Notes: generated by a model from the sequence alone, not told the origin. 8,653 bases of DNA from Massilia sp. UBA2604 (GCA_002339265.1 DDKG01000207.1:1-8653), one strand, 5' to 3'. Numbered from the stretch's first letter, positions 1 through 7,530 are shown. Program-made: numbers and translations.

Positions 1-1
1 C

Positions 2-175
2 GACCCGCGCGCGAAACTCGAGGAGCTGTGGGCCCAGCGCGATCCGCTGTACCGCGAGATTGCGGACCTCGTCATCGACACCGGCCGTCCTAACGTACAA
101 TCGATGGTACAGACCATATTGGACCAGCTGGCGGCGCAGGAGATTGCCCGCGCGCGCCGGCTTGCAAGGAAATCG
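2..175 (+). CDS. aroK: Shikimate kinase, C-terminal end (partial, no stop codon of its own)
   Basis: This is the last 58 codons of a gene that begins before the window. The translation includes [20 protein letters not shown] followed by a helix reading MVQTILDQL, which matches the C-terminal LID-to-last-helix region of bacterial shikimate kinases (ATP-dependent phosphorylation of shikimate, cytoplasmic, chorismate pathway). The P-loop and shikimate-binding residues lie outside the window. The position directly before aroB is the usual proteobacterial aroKB arrangement. Oddly, no stop codon occurs in this frame: it runs through a basic linker ([12 protein letters not shown]) straight into the aroB Met at 176 and on to 1270. 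The end given here is therefore a boundary between protein families, not a stop. The product may be an AroK-AroB fusion, or the frame may hold a one-base error. Confidence 0.82.
166..170 (+). promoter_or_regulatory. Shine-Dalgarno sequence of aroB
   Basis: AAGGA ends five bases before the ATG at 176. It supports 176 as the aroB start rather than the in-frame ATG at 104, which lies inside the conserved C-terminal helix of AroK. It also suggests AroB can be made as a separate protein even though the upstream frame is open into it. Confidence 0.7.
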
Positions 176-1270
176 ATGAACGAACAGGACCACATCACCC
201 TCAACGTCGAACTCGGCGAGCGCAGCTACCCGATCGCGATCGGCCCCGGCCTGCTGGACGACGCCGCACTGCTCGCGCGCCACATCGGCGGCAACAAGGT
301 GGCCATCGTCACCAACACCACCGTCGCGCCGCTGTACCTGGCCAAGGTGGCCGGCCACCTGCGCGCCGCCGGCCGCGACGTGGTCGAGATCGTCCTGCCG
401 GACGGCGAGGAACACAAGAACTGGCAGTCGCTCAACCTGGTGTACGACGCGCTGCTGCAGCATAAATGCGACCGCAAGACCACGCTGGTGGCGCTGGGCG
501 GTGGCGTGATCGGCGACCTGACCGGCTTCGCCGCCTCGAGCTATATGCGCGGCGTGCCCTTCGTGCAGATCCCGACCACCCTGCTGGCCCAGGTCGATTC
601 CTCGGTGGGCGGCAAGACCGGCATCAACCACCCGCTGGGCAAGAACATGATCGGCGCCTTCTACCAGCCGCGCGCCGTCATCGCCGACACCGCGACCCTC
701 GACACCCTGCCGCCGCGCGAGCTGTCGGCCGGCCTGGCCGAAGTCATCAAGCACGGCGCCATACTCGATGCGACCTTCTTCGACTGGATCGAGGCCAACG
801 TCGAGAAATTGATGGCGCGCGAGCCGCAAGCCATCGCCCACGCGATCGCGCGCTCCTGCGAGATCAAGTCCGACGTGGTGCGCAAGGACGAACGCGAAGG
901 CGGCCTGCGCGCGGTGCTGAACTTCGGCCACACCTTCGGCCACGCGATCGAGAATGGGCTGGGCTACGGCGAATGGCTGCACGGGGAAGCGGTCGGCTGC
1001 GGCATGGTGATGGCGGCCGACATGTCGGCGCGCCTGGGCCTGATCGAGCCCGCCGCCGTGGAGCGCGTGCGCGCCCTGGTGCGCGCCGCCGGCCTGCCGG
1101 CCGTGGCGCCGGATCTTGGCGAGGCGCGCTGGATCGAGCTGATGGAAGTCGACAAGAAGAACGAGGGCGGCGAAATCCGATTCATCCTGCTCAAGCCCCT
1201 CGGCAGCCCGTCGATCGCCACGGCGCCGCTGGACGTGCTGCGCTCGACCCTGGCGGCCTGCAGCGGCTGA
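176..1270 (+). CDS. aroB: 3-dehydroquinate synthase
   Basis: The 364-residue protein converts DAHP to 3-dehydroquinate, the second step of the shikimate pathway, using NAD+ and a divalent metal in the cytoplasm. The N-terminal NAD-binding half carries LPDGEEHK, then LGGGVIGD at residues 107-114, and [17 protein letters not shown] at about 133-149. The metal ligands are all visible: Glu189 in AEVIKHG, His252 in NFGHTFGH and His269 in LHGEAV, each five residues later than the E. coli ligands as I remember them. Length is normal for the family. The start was chosen at 176 because of the AAGGA five bases upstream and because the N-terminus reads [20 protein letters not shown], the usual first strand. 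It follows aroK without an intervening stop and precedes dgt by 10 bases, so the three are probably co-transcribed. Nothing suggests loss of activity. Confidence 0.96.
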   Translation: MNEQDHITLNVELGERSYPIAIGPGLLDDAALLARHIGGNKVAIVTNTTVAPLYLAKVAGHLRAAGRDVVEIVLPDGEEHKNWQSLNLVYDALLQHKCDRKTTLVALGGGVIGDLTGFAASSYMRGVPFVQIPTTLLAQVDSSVGGKTGINHPLGKNMIGAFYQPRAVIADTATLDTLPPRELSAGLAEVIKHGAILDATFFDWIEANVEKLMAREPQAIAHAIARSCEIKSDVVRKDEREGGLRAVLNFGHTFGHAIENGLGYGEWLHGEAVGCGMVMAADMSARLGLIEPAAVERVRALVRAAGLPAVAPDLGEARWIELMEVDKKNEGGEIRFILLKPLGSPSIATAPLDVLRSTLAACSG

Positions 1271-1280
1271 AAGGAACATC

Positions 1281-2414
<1,134 letters not shown>

Positions 2415-2430
2415 TCCGGGGCCCTCACGG

Positions 2431-2462
2431 GCAGGATCGACGCGCTGCGCCCTGCATCCTGC
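2431..2462. terminator. Weak inverted repeat between converging dgt and toxin gene
   Basis: GCAGGAT at 2431-2437 and ATCCTGC at 2456-2462 are perfect 7-base arms around an 18-base, GC-rich loop, ending exactly at the toxin stop codon. A smaller GCCC/GGGC pair around TCAC lies at 2421-2432. This 48-base gap between the two stop codons is the only place where termination of both converging units could occur. There is no T tract on either strand, so a classic intrinsic terminator is not supported. Confidence is low. Confidence 0.25.
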
Positions 2463-3317
2463 TTACAGGCGTTCGCCGATGGCCTGCTGCAGCAGGCGTA
2501 AGCGGGTCTCGACCCATTGCTCGACATTGTCGAGATGGCGCATTGTTCTGGTCATCTCTCTCGACAGGCGGTCGAAGTCGCGCTCGATGATCTGGTTCAG
2601 CACAGCGATTGTCGGTTTACTAGCGACCCGGTGGATATCCTTGCCCAGCAAGTAGACGCCAGCCAGGTCGGGATCATATTGGCCGGCTTCGATGACGCTA
2701 TCGTCGTCGTAGATTCGGTCGAGATTTCCTGCAGAGGCATAGCTGTCCATCAGGTGGATGAGATCCTGGGCGTCCTTCGGATTCTCCCGTCCGCGATCCG
2801 ACCATGCGACCAGCTTGAGTATGGCAAGACCGGCAAGCGAAACCACGTTGGCGTCGAAGCCAGGTGCGAATGTCACTGATTCCGCGGCGGCGAACGCGTC
2901 GTCATACCCGGCCAGGTTCATGATGACCTTCATGTCCGGAGGCCAGGCCAGTTCATCTGTTCCTTGGGAGATTTTTCCGAATGGTACAAGGTCGAGGTGA
3001 TAGTGCAGATCACCATCGATGCCTTTATAGTAAAGGCGCTGTTGTGCCTGCTCTCCTGTCGTAAATGTTCCGCGCGCGATGAGTCTCTTTTTCAGAGCGT
3101 TGAACTGATCCCAGTCCTTGACGGCAATGGCGAAATCCACATCGTACGTCGCTCGCCGTGTGGCTAGACCGAATACATGCGTGAGCAGAATATCCCGTGC
3201 GGTAGCGCCGACGAGCATGTAATCGATCTGCTCTGTTCGTGCTTCGTCCGCCACCGCGCGCAGGATGTCGATCGTGACGTGATCGACGGGGCGGTCAGTC
3301 CGAATTAAACGCGGCAT
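2463..3317 (-). CDS. AbiEii/AbiGii-family nucleotidyltransferase toxin (type IV TA)
   Basis: This 284-residue protein has a DNA polymerase beta-type nucleotidyltransferase core like the toxins of AbiE abortive-infection systems. Related toxins of the AbiEii/MenT group act as (r)NTP transferases, some on tRNA acceptor ends. Visible in order: glycine-containing loop LVGATARDILL at 35-45, metal-binding pair YDVDFAI with Asp59 and Asp61, third acidic residue Asp109 in YHLDLVPFG, and the family block LAILKLVAWSDR (Lys168, Asp174, Arg175) followed by KDAQDL at 181-186. The usual Ser or Gly after the loop glycine is Ala here (GA instead of GS/GG). All other key residues are present, so the toxin is probably active. 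The ATG at 3317 has AGGAAAG eight to nine bases upstream, inside the end of the antitoxin gene. The 23-base overlap points to translational coupling. Codon and base composition are less GC-rich than in the flanking genes. The substrate is unknown. Confidence 0.85.
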   Translation of the reverse strand: MPRLIRTDRPVDHVTIDILRAVADEARTEQIDYMLVGATARDILLTHVFGLATRRATYDVDFAIAVKDWDQFNALKKRLIARGTFTTGEQAQQRLYYKGIDGDLHYHLDLVPFGKISQGTDELAWPPDMKVIMNLAGYDDAFAAAESVTFAPGFDANVVSLAGLAILKLVAWSDRGRENPKDAQDLIHLMDSYASAGNLDRIYDDDSVIEAGQYDPDLAGVYLLGKDIHRVASKPTIAVLNQIIERDFDRLSREMTRTMRHLDNVEQWVETRLRLLQQAIGERL

Positions 3318-4368
3318 CGATGAATCTTTCCTTGATCATGTTCGCTGTTTCTTGCGTGCGTGGATCGAGCAGCGCGAGGAGTTCCGAGTAGATCAGCAGC
3401 GGCGGTGCGATATCGGACGCTGTTGCTGGCTCCCCGTGCCAGAATTTTTCCAGTATCTCAATGTCGCCATTGTTGTCAGGCCTGATGCGATGCTGCTTGC
3501 TCAATGTCTTGATCACGCCATCCATTTCGTCCGGCCGGATGTACAGGGTTTGCGTTGCCGGCTTGAGATAGCTGGTCAGCATTGATGCTGCCACCTCCCC
3601 TCCCCATGCGAAGTCGAAGTTCTTCAGGTCGATCTTTCGCCACCAAGATGCTTCTGGAGCGCTGAAGCACCGGCTGTTCAACTTGGTGCGCAGGGTGGTG
3701 GGGTAGTTAATGGCCCACTCATCGACCAAGCGTCCCGGCTCCAGCAATCTCCTGCGTTCAGAATCCCCTTTATTGATGAGGTAGCCACGCCGTTCAAGAT
3801 CGTTCAGCACGTTATAGACCGTGCCAAGCGACACGCCAGCCTGATGCGCCAGTTCCTTGTATGGCAAATGCACGGAATCTGGCTTGGTAAGCAAGGCAAA
3901 TACGACACGAAGAGCCGCAGCATTCGTCAATCCCTTCTGCTGGGACTGCTGTTTGTATTCGCGCTTTTCGCCGGTAATGAGAACGAAAAGGCCGGGTGCG
4001 CGCAGATAAGCATTGCCGCTCGTATCGATGAACTGCAATCCAGTGAGGCGACAGTACTCGGCCAGTTCCTTCGTGAGATGCGGAACGACGAGCAGGCCGG
4101 GACCGTCAATCGTTTCCAGTTGATGACGAATCTTATCGATGTGTGCCTTGCGGTCGACCGCGAATTTGCACTCGACAGCATAGTGGAATGAGCCGTTTTC
4201 GTATGCCAGCTCGATTGCCGCATCGGCCTGGTACATCGCTGATGGTCTTGCTTTGAGTTTGACCAGGCTTCCTTCGATGCTCACTTTTTCCTTGAGAGCA
4301 TCGAGTGCCTCCACGATCAGGCTTATTTCAGCGCCAGAATGATCGTGGGAAAATGCAAGATTGTTCAT
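3295..4368 (-). CDS. AbiEi-family antitoxin / transcriptional regulator with winged HTH and nuclease-like N-terminal domain
   Basis: This 357-residue protein is the first gene of a type IV toxin-antitoxin pair of the AbiE type. Such antitoxins neutralise the toxin without stable contact and repress their own promoter. Residues 10-135 look like a restriction-endonuclease fold: Asp49 in QADAAIEL, then HYAVECKF with Glu66 and Lys68, a D-X16-E-X-K spacing, followed by QFIDTSGNAYLRAPG at 112-126. A winged helix-turn-helix spans about 150-212, with recognition segment LAHQAGVSLGTVYNVLNDLE and wing RRGYLINKG. The C-terminal domain (about 225-357) contains WGGEVAASMLTSYLKPATQTLYI at 255-277, a pattern I associate with AbiEi C-terminal domains. 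GAGGG six bases before the ATG at 4368 supports the start. The downstream toxin gene overlaps it. The promoter region carries palindromes that are likely binding sites for this protein. The family call is from motif recognition; the exact subfamily (AbiEi_2-like, COG4861-like) needs a profile search. Confidence 0.83.
   Translation of the reverse strand: MNNLAFSHDHSGAEISLIVEALDALKEKVSIEGSLVKLKARPSAMYQADAAIELAYENGSFHYAVECKFAVDRKAHIDKIRHQLETIDGPGLLVVPHLTKELAEYCRLTGLQFIDTSGNAYLRAPGLFVLITGEKREYKQQSQQKGLTNAAALRVVFALLTKPDSVHLPYKELAHQAGVSLGTVYNVLNDLERRGYLINKGDSERRRLLEPGRLVDEWAINYPTTLRTKLNSRCFSAPEASWWRKIDLKNFDFAWGGEVAASMLTSYLKPATQTLYIRPDEMDGVIKTLSKQHRIRPDNNGDIEILEKFWHGEPATASDIAPPLLIYSELLALLDPRTQETANMIKERFIDAAFNSD
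3326..3333 (-). promoter_or_regulatory. Shine-Dalgarno of the toxin gene inside the antitoxin gene
   Basis: Read on the minus strand this is AAGGAAAG, ending eight bases before the toxin ATG at 3317, and it lies within the last 13 codons of the upstream antitoxin gene. Together with the 23-base overlap it implies that toxin translation depends on ribosomes finishing the antitoxin, which is a common way to keep the toxin level below that of the antitoxin. Confidence 0.65.
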
Positions 4369-4380
4369 TCAATTCCCTCA

Positions 4381-4401
4381 GTTTTCACGGTCGATGAATG
4401 A
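4381..4401. promoter_or_regulatory. Second, degenerate operator of the abiE promoter
   Basis: The left arm GTTTTCACG at 4381-4389 is identical to the left arm of the perfect palindrome at 4444-4464. The right half keeps only TGAA at 4395-4398, giving TTCA-N7-TGAA centred on 4391, the same core geometry as the perfect site. It lies in the predicted 5' leader, about 9 bases after the inferred transcription start and before the antitoxin Shine-Dalgarno. Its centre is 63 bases, six turns of B-DNA, from that of the perfect site. Confidence 0.6.
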
Positions 4402-4405
4402 ATCC

Positions 4406-4434
4406 ATTCTAAGCAGGATTCGATGAATTTTCAA
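4406..4434 (-). promoter_or_regulatory. Sigma70-type promoter of the abiE cassette
   Basis: On the minus strand there is TTGAAA at 4434-4429 (-35, five of six to consensus), a 17-base spacer, and TAGAAT at 4411-4406 (-10, five of six). The inferred start near 4399 leaves a leader of about 30 bases before the antitoxin ATG at 4368, with GAGGG at 4379-4375 as ribosome site. This is the best promoter match I found in the window, and it is flanked on both sides by the two related palindromic sites. Confidence 0.7.
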
Positions 4435-4479
4435 TTATTGACCGTTTTCACGTAACGTGAAAACCAAAAAAAATTGAAA
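4429..4479. repeat. Outer inverted repeat concentric with the operator palindrome
   Basis: TTTCAATT at 4429-4436 and AATTGAAA at 4472-4479 are perfect 8-base inverted arms whose midpoint is 4454, the same base that centres the inner palindrome. The left arm overlaps the -35 box. The seven bases between inner and outer arms on each side do not pair. An A8 run (4466-4473) lies just inside and overlapping the right outer arm. On the mutY transcript this run is U8, starting about 10 bases after the stop codon. Confidence 0.55.
4444..4464. promoter_or_regulatory. Perfect 21-base palindrome, probable operator of the AbiEi regulator
   Basis: Arms GTTTTCACGT (4444-4453) and ACGTGAAAAC (4455-4464) are exact inverted copies around a single A at 4454. 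The site ends ten bases upstream of the abiE -35 box. AbiEi proteins are known to autorepress by binding inverted repeats in their promoter, so this is the natural binding site for the product of 3295-4368. It is also the region just after the mutY stop, but neither strand has a T tract following the hairpin, so a terminator role is less likely. Confidence 0.72.
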
Positions 4480-4483
4480 GCGG

Positions 4484-5608
4484 CTAGCCGAACAGGTTTG
4501 GCCTGGCCAGGTCCAGCAACAGCTTCTTGACCGGCGCCGGCAGCGGCGCCTCGCCGATCGACTCGAGCTTCCACCAGACGTGGCCAGGCGGCAGCCCGGC
4601 GCGCGTCGCCAGCGTCACCGCGAATGGCGCGATGTGCAGCTTGTAGTGGGTGAAGACGTGCACCAGCGGGCTCAGTGGCCGCACTTCGTCCAGCGTGCCG
4701 AAGCCGCCGGCTGCCGCCGCGACATCCGCCGTACAGACCGGGTCCGCATCGTCGTCCATCGCCACGTGCCCGCCGACTTCCGGCAGCGACAGCAGGCCGC
4801 CCCAGATGCCGGTTTGCGGGCGCTGTTCCAGCAGCACTTCGCCGCCATCGATCACGACCAGCAGCGCGGTGCGCTTTTCCGGCGTCGCCTTCTTCGGCTT
4901 GCGCACCGGCAGTTCGGCGGTGCGGCCGGTGGCGAAGGCCACGCAGCGCGCCTGCAGCGGGCAGCGGCCGCAGTCGGGACGCGAACGGGTGCACAGGGTG
5001 GCGCCCAGGTCCATCAGGCCCTGGGTATAGGCCTCGATGGCGCCGGGGTTGCCGGCCACCTCGGGCAGCAGGGCGTCCGCACGGCGCCACAGCGCGTCCT
5101 CGACCGGCTTGATGCCCGGATAGGCGTCGATCCCGAACACGCGCGCGAACACGCGCTTGACGTTGCCGTCCAGGATGGCGGCGCGCACGCCGCTCGAGAA
5201 GGCGGCGATCGCCGCCGCGGTCGAGCGGCCGATGCCGGGCAGGTCGGCCAGCAGCGCCGGGTCGCTCGGGAACACGCCGTCGTAGTCCTGCACCACGCGC
5301 TTGGCGCAGGCGTGCAGGTTGCGCGCGCGGGTGTAGTAACCGAGGCCACTCCAGTGCGCCATGACGTCTTCCGATGGCGCTTCGGCCAGCGCGTGGACGG
5401 TCGGGAAGCGCTCCAGGAAGCGCGCGTAATAGCCCAGCACCGCGGCCACCTGCGTCTGCTGCAGCATGATCTCGGACAGCCAGACGCGGTAGGCATCCTG
5501 GGTGTTTTGCCAGGGCAGGGTGTGGCGGCCATGGCTGCGCTGCCAGTCGATCACGGCCTTCGAGAAGGTCGGATCGGCCAGCTGGTCGAACTCGGTGAGG
5601 CGTTTCAT
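4484..5608 (-). CDS. mutY: A/G-specific adenine DNA glycosylase
   Basis: This 374-residue base-excision repair enzyme removes adenine mispaired with 8-oxoguanine or guanine. The HhH-GPD domain shows SEIMLQQTQV with catalytic Glu46, the helix-hairpin-helix LPGIGRSTAAAIAAF at 123-137, and Asp147 in ILDGNVKRV. The 4Fe-4S cluster cysteines 206, 213, 216 and 222 have the canonical C-X6-C-X2-C-X5-C spacing. Residues about 247-370 form the NUDIX-like 8-oxoG recognition domain, with VFTHYKLHI at 318-326 at the position of the recognition loop. The start lies 18 bases after the stop of the dynamin-like gene. No good Shine-Dalgarno is seen close to the ATG (GAGG is about 20 bases away), so translation may depend on coupling. 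It is the last gene of the mutM-GTPase-mutY run. All catalytic residues are intact. Confidence 0.95.
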   Translation of the reverse strand: MKRLTEFDQLADPTFSKAVIDWQRSHGRHTLPWQNTQDAYRVWLSEIMLQQTQVAAVLGYYARFLERFPTVHALAEAPSEDVMAHWSGLGYYTRARNLHACAKRVVQDYDGVFPSDPALLADLPGIGRSTAAAIAAFSSGVRAAILDGNVKRVFARVFGIDAYPGIKPVEDALWRRADALLPEVAGNPGAIEAYTQGLMDLGATLCTRSRPDCGRCPLQARCVAFATGRTAELPVRKPKKATPEKRTALLVVIDGGEVLLEQRPQTGIWGGLLSLPEVGGHVAMDDDADPVCTADVAAAAGGFGTLDEVRPLSPLVHVFTHYKLHIAPFAVTLATRAGLPPGHVWWKLESIGEAPLPAPVKKLLLDLARPNLFG

Positions 5609-5626
5609 GCGGTCTTGTGCGGGGCG

Positions 5627-7525
5627 CTAGGCCTCAAGTTGGGTGGTGACGCCTGCCGCGATGGCGGCGAGGCGGGTGCGCGTGGTCTCGAGCTCGGCCT
5701 GGCCGTGCTCGAAGGCGCCGATTTTCTGTTCCAGGCTGTCGCTGGCGTCGTGAATGCGCTGGACCGTGGCCTGGCGCTGGCGCAGGCCGTCGCGGTGCTG
5801 GCGGATCTGCGCTTCCAGCGGCGCATTGGCGACCTTCAGCCAGGCTTCCACGTCGGCGTTGGCGGCGCGGTAGACGCGCCGCACGCGCGAGGCGATCGAA
5901 TCGAAGAAGCGTTCGAGCAGGGTCGCGCGGCTGGTCATCAACAGGGTCGCGGTGCCGAACTGGCGCTCGAACAGCGTTTCGATGGCGTCGATCTCGTCGA
6001 CGTGGCGCGTCAACGACAAAGTTTGCGGCAGCGCCAGCGCCAGGCCGTGCTCGGCCGCGAACCGGCGGTGCATGGCGTCCAGCATGGCCTTGATCTCGTC
6101 GACCTTGGCGCAGGCGTCGAGCAGGCCGGCGCGCGCGCCGGCAAAATAATTGCGCACCGGCGCGCGCATGCCGGTGGCGAAGCGGCTGGCCGCCATCGCG
6201 GCGCGCACCGTCTCGGTCCGGTCCTGCAGGCCGTCCATGCCGACCAGGGTGTACAGCTCGGTCGACAGGCGCGTGAACACGGCGCGCGTGCCCTGCAGCT
6301 TGAACAGGCCGGCGTCGAATTCCTTCTTCTCGGCCTCGACCCGGCGCACCATGTGGGCGATCATGCCCTGGTTCTTGCCGCGCAGGCTGCGCAGCTCCTG
6401 CAGCTGCTCGACCAGCTCGCGCAGGCGCGCCGCCACCAGCACCTGCTGGCCGGCGGCCAACAGTTCGAGGTCGGCGCGCAGCTGGCGCGCATTGATCGCG
6501 CGCCGCGCCGGGATCAGGTGGTGGAACAGCGCCGATTCGAGCGCCCCCAGGCGGCTGCGCTCGAACAAGGCCATGTCGCCGCCGATGCGGCCGACCAGAG
6601 CTTTATGGGCCGAGACCGGGTAGACCTGGCCGGCGTCCAGCCCGAGCAGGCGCGCGACGTCGTGCTGCTGGCGCGCGATCTCGGTCTGGATCGCGCCCGG
6701 GCTCTTGAGCTCGTCCCACATGGCGTCGATCTTGTTCAGCACCGCCAGGCGGCCCGGCCCGGCGCCGATATGGGTGCGCCAGACCTCGATGTCGCTGCGG
6801 GTCACGCCGGTGTCGGCGGCCAGCACGAACAGCACCGCGTGCGCGTTCGGGATCAGGTTCAGCGTCAGTTCCGGCTCGGTGCCGATCGCGTTCAGGCCCG
6901 GGGTATCGAGGATCACCAAGCCCTGCTTGAGCAGCGGGTGCGGCAGGTTGATGATGGCGTGGCGCCAGCGCGGGATTTCGATGGTGCCGTCCACGCCCAG
7001 GCTGGCGGCCAGGTCCGGGTCTTGCGGGTCGAACAGGCCGTAGCGCTCGGCCTCGCCGGTCGCCACATGGCGCGTCTGGCTGACCTGGCGCAGCGTCTCG
7101 TGCATCGCTTCGGAATCGTCCAGGTCGAGCGGCAGCACGGTCCAGGCGGCAGGATCGTCGCGGTAGTCGCCGGTGGAAAGCTGGCCGGCGCGGGTCTCGA
7201 TCGGCAGCAGGCGGATGCAGGGCGGCAGCTGCGCGTCCCACAGCAGCTCGGTCGGGCACATGGTGGTGCGGCCGGCGCTGGACGGCAGGATGCGCTGGCC
7301 GTAGTCGGCGAAGAACAGGGCGTTGATCAGCTCGGTCTTGCCGCGCGAGAATTCGGCCACGAAGGCGACCGACAGCCGGTCGTCGCGCAGGCGCCCGAGC
7401 GCGCGCGCCAGCACCTGTTCGCCGGCGGCGTCGATCAACCCGGCTTCGCGCAGCGACTTGCCGTAGCTCTCGAGGCTGGCGGCAACGCCGGCCCGCCACG
7501 CTCCATACTGTTGTAGATCCTGCAT
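5627..7525 (-). CDS. Dynamin-family large GTPase
   Basis: This 632-residue protein has an N-terminal GTPase domain and a long helical remainder, as in bacterial dynamin-like proteins. G motifs in order: G1 AEFSRGKT at 57-64 (Lys63, Thr64; the first P-loop position is Ala instead of Gly), the switch-I region RTTMCPTEL at 86-94, G3 DTPG at 207-210, G4 NKID at 264-267, and a G5-like VSAHK at 304-308. Residues about 345-405 and 565-630 are rich in Leu, Arg, Glu and Gln and look like long helices or coiled coils, consistent with middle and effector stalk regions. I see no convincing transmembrane segment, so any membrane link is probably peripheral. An in-frame TGA four to six bases before the ATG at 7525 fixes the upstream limit of the gene. 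It lies between mutM and mutY, 29 and 18 bases away, so co-transcription is likely. Its function is not known from the sequence; a role in membrane or stress maintenance is inference. Confidence 0.87.
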   Translation of the reverse strand: MQDLQQYGAWRAGVAASLESYGKSLREAGLIDAAGEQVLARALGRLRDDRLSVAFVAEFSRGKTELINALFFADYGQRILPSSAGRTTMCPTELLWDAQLPPCIRLLPIETRAGQLSTGDYRDDPAAWTVLPLDLDDSEAMHETLRQVSQTRHVATGEAERYGLFDPQDPDLAASLGVDGTIEIPRWRHAIINLPHPLLKQGLVILDTPGLNAIGTEPELTLNLIPNAHAVLFVLAADTGVTRSDIEVWRTHIGAGPGRLAVLNKIDAMWDELKSPGAIQTEIARQQHDVARLLGLDAGQVYPVSAHKALVGRIGGDMALFERSRLGALESALFHHLIPARRAINARQLRADLELLAAGQQVLVAARLRELVEQLQELRSLRGKNQGMIAHMVRRVEAEKKEFDAGLFKLQGTRAVFTRLSTELYTLVGMDGLQDRTETVRAAMAASRFATGMRAPVRNYFAGARAGLLDACAKVDEIKAMLDAMHRRFAAEHGLALALPQTLSLTRHVDEIDAIETLFERQFGTATLLMTSRATLLERFFDSIASRVRRVYRAANADVEAWLKVANAPLEAQIRQHRDGLRQRQATVQRIHDASDSLEQKIGAFEHGQAELETTRTRLAAIAAGVTTQLEA

Positions 7526-7530
7526 CGTTC

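Noticed and set aside
104..175. ATG at 104 as the aroB start
   Set aside because: It lies inside the conserved C-terminal helix of AroK (MVQTILDQL). The ATG at 176 has AAGGA at the right distance and begins the true AroB first strand.
3476..3670. Short minus-strand open frames within the antitoxin gene, and + frames at 2517-3167 and 3844-4191
   Set aside because: They are alternative frames of the toxin and antitoxin genes, without ribosome sites or domains, and the real genes have complete motifs.
4429..4479. The concentric inverted repeat as an intrinsic terminator of mutY
   Set aside because: In the mutY direction the U8 run comes before the hairpin, not after it, and the stem is AT-rich. 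The position around the abiE promoter and the second related copy fit an operator better, although a secondary role in termination cannot be excluded.
2415..4483. Flanking direct repeats or attachment sites around the abiE cassette
   Set aside because: I compared the two edges (2415-2462 and 4369-4483) by eye and found no shared repeat, tRNA end or integrase gene; the mode of acquisition remains unknown.
4481..4490. CGGCTAGCCG palindrome over the mutY stop followed by U8 as a terminator
   Set aside because: With a four-base loop only three base pairs remain in the stem, and the U run starts seven bases later; too weak to call.
4580..7516. A 978-codon open frame on the + strand opposite mutY and the dynamin-like gene
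   Set aside because: It is antisense to two clear genes with intact motifs. Its translation is a low-complexity mix of Arg, Gln, Ala, Gly and His, typical of the mirror frame of high-GC codons, with no recognisable domain.
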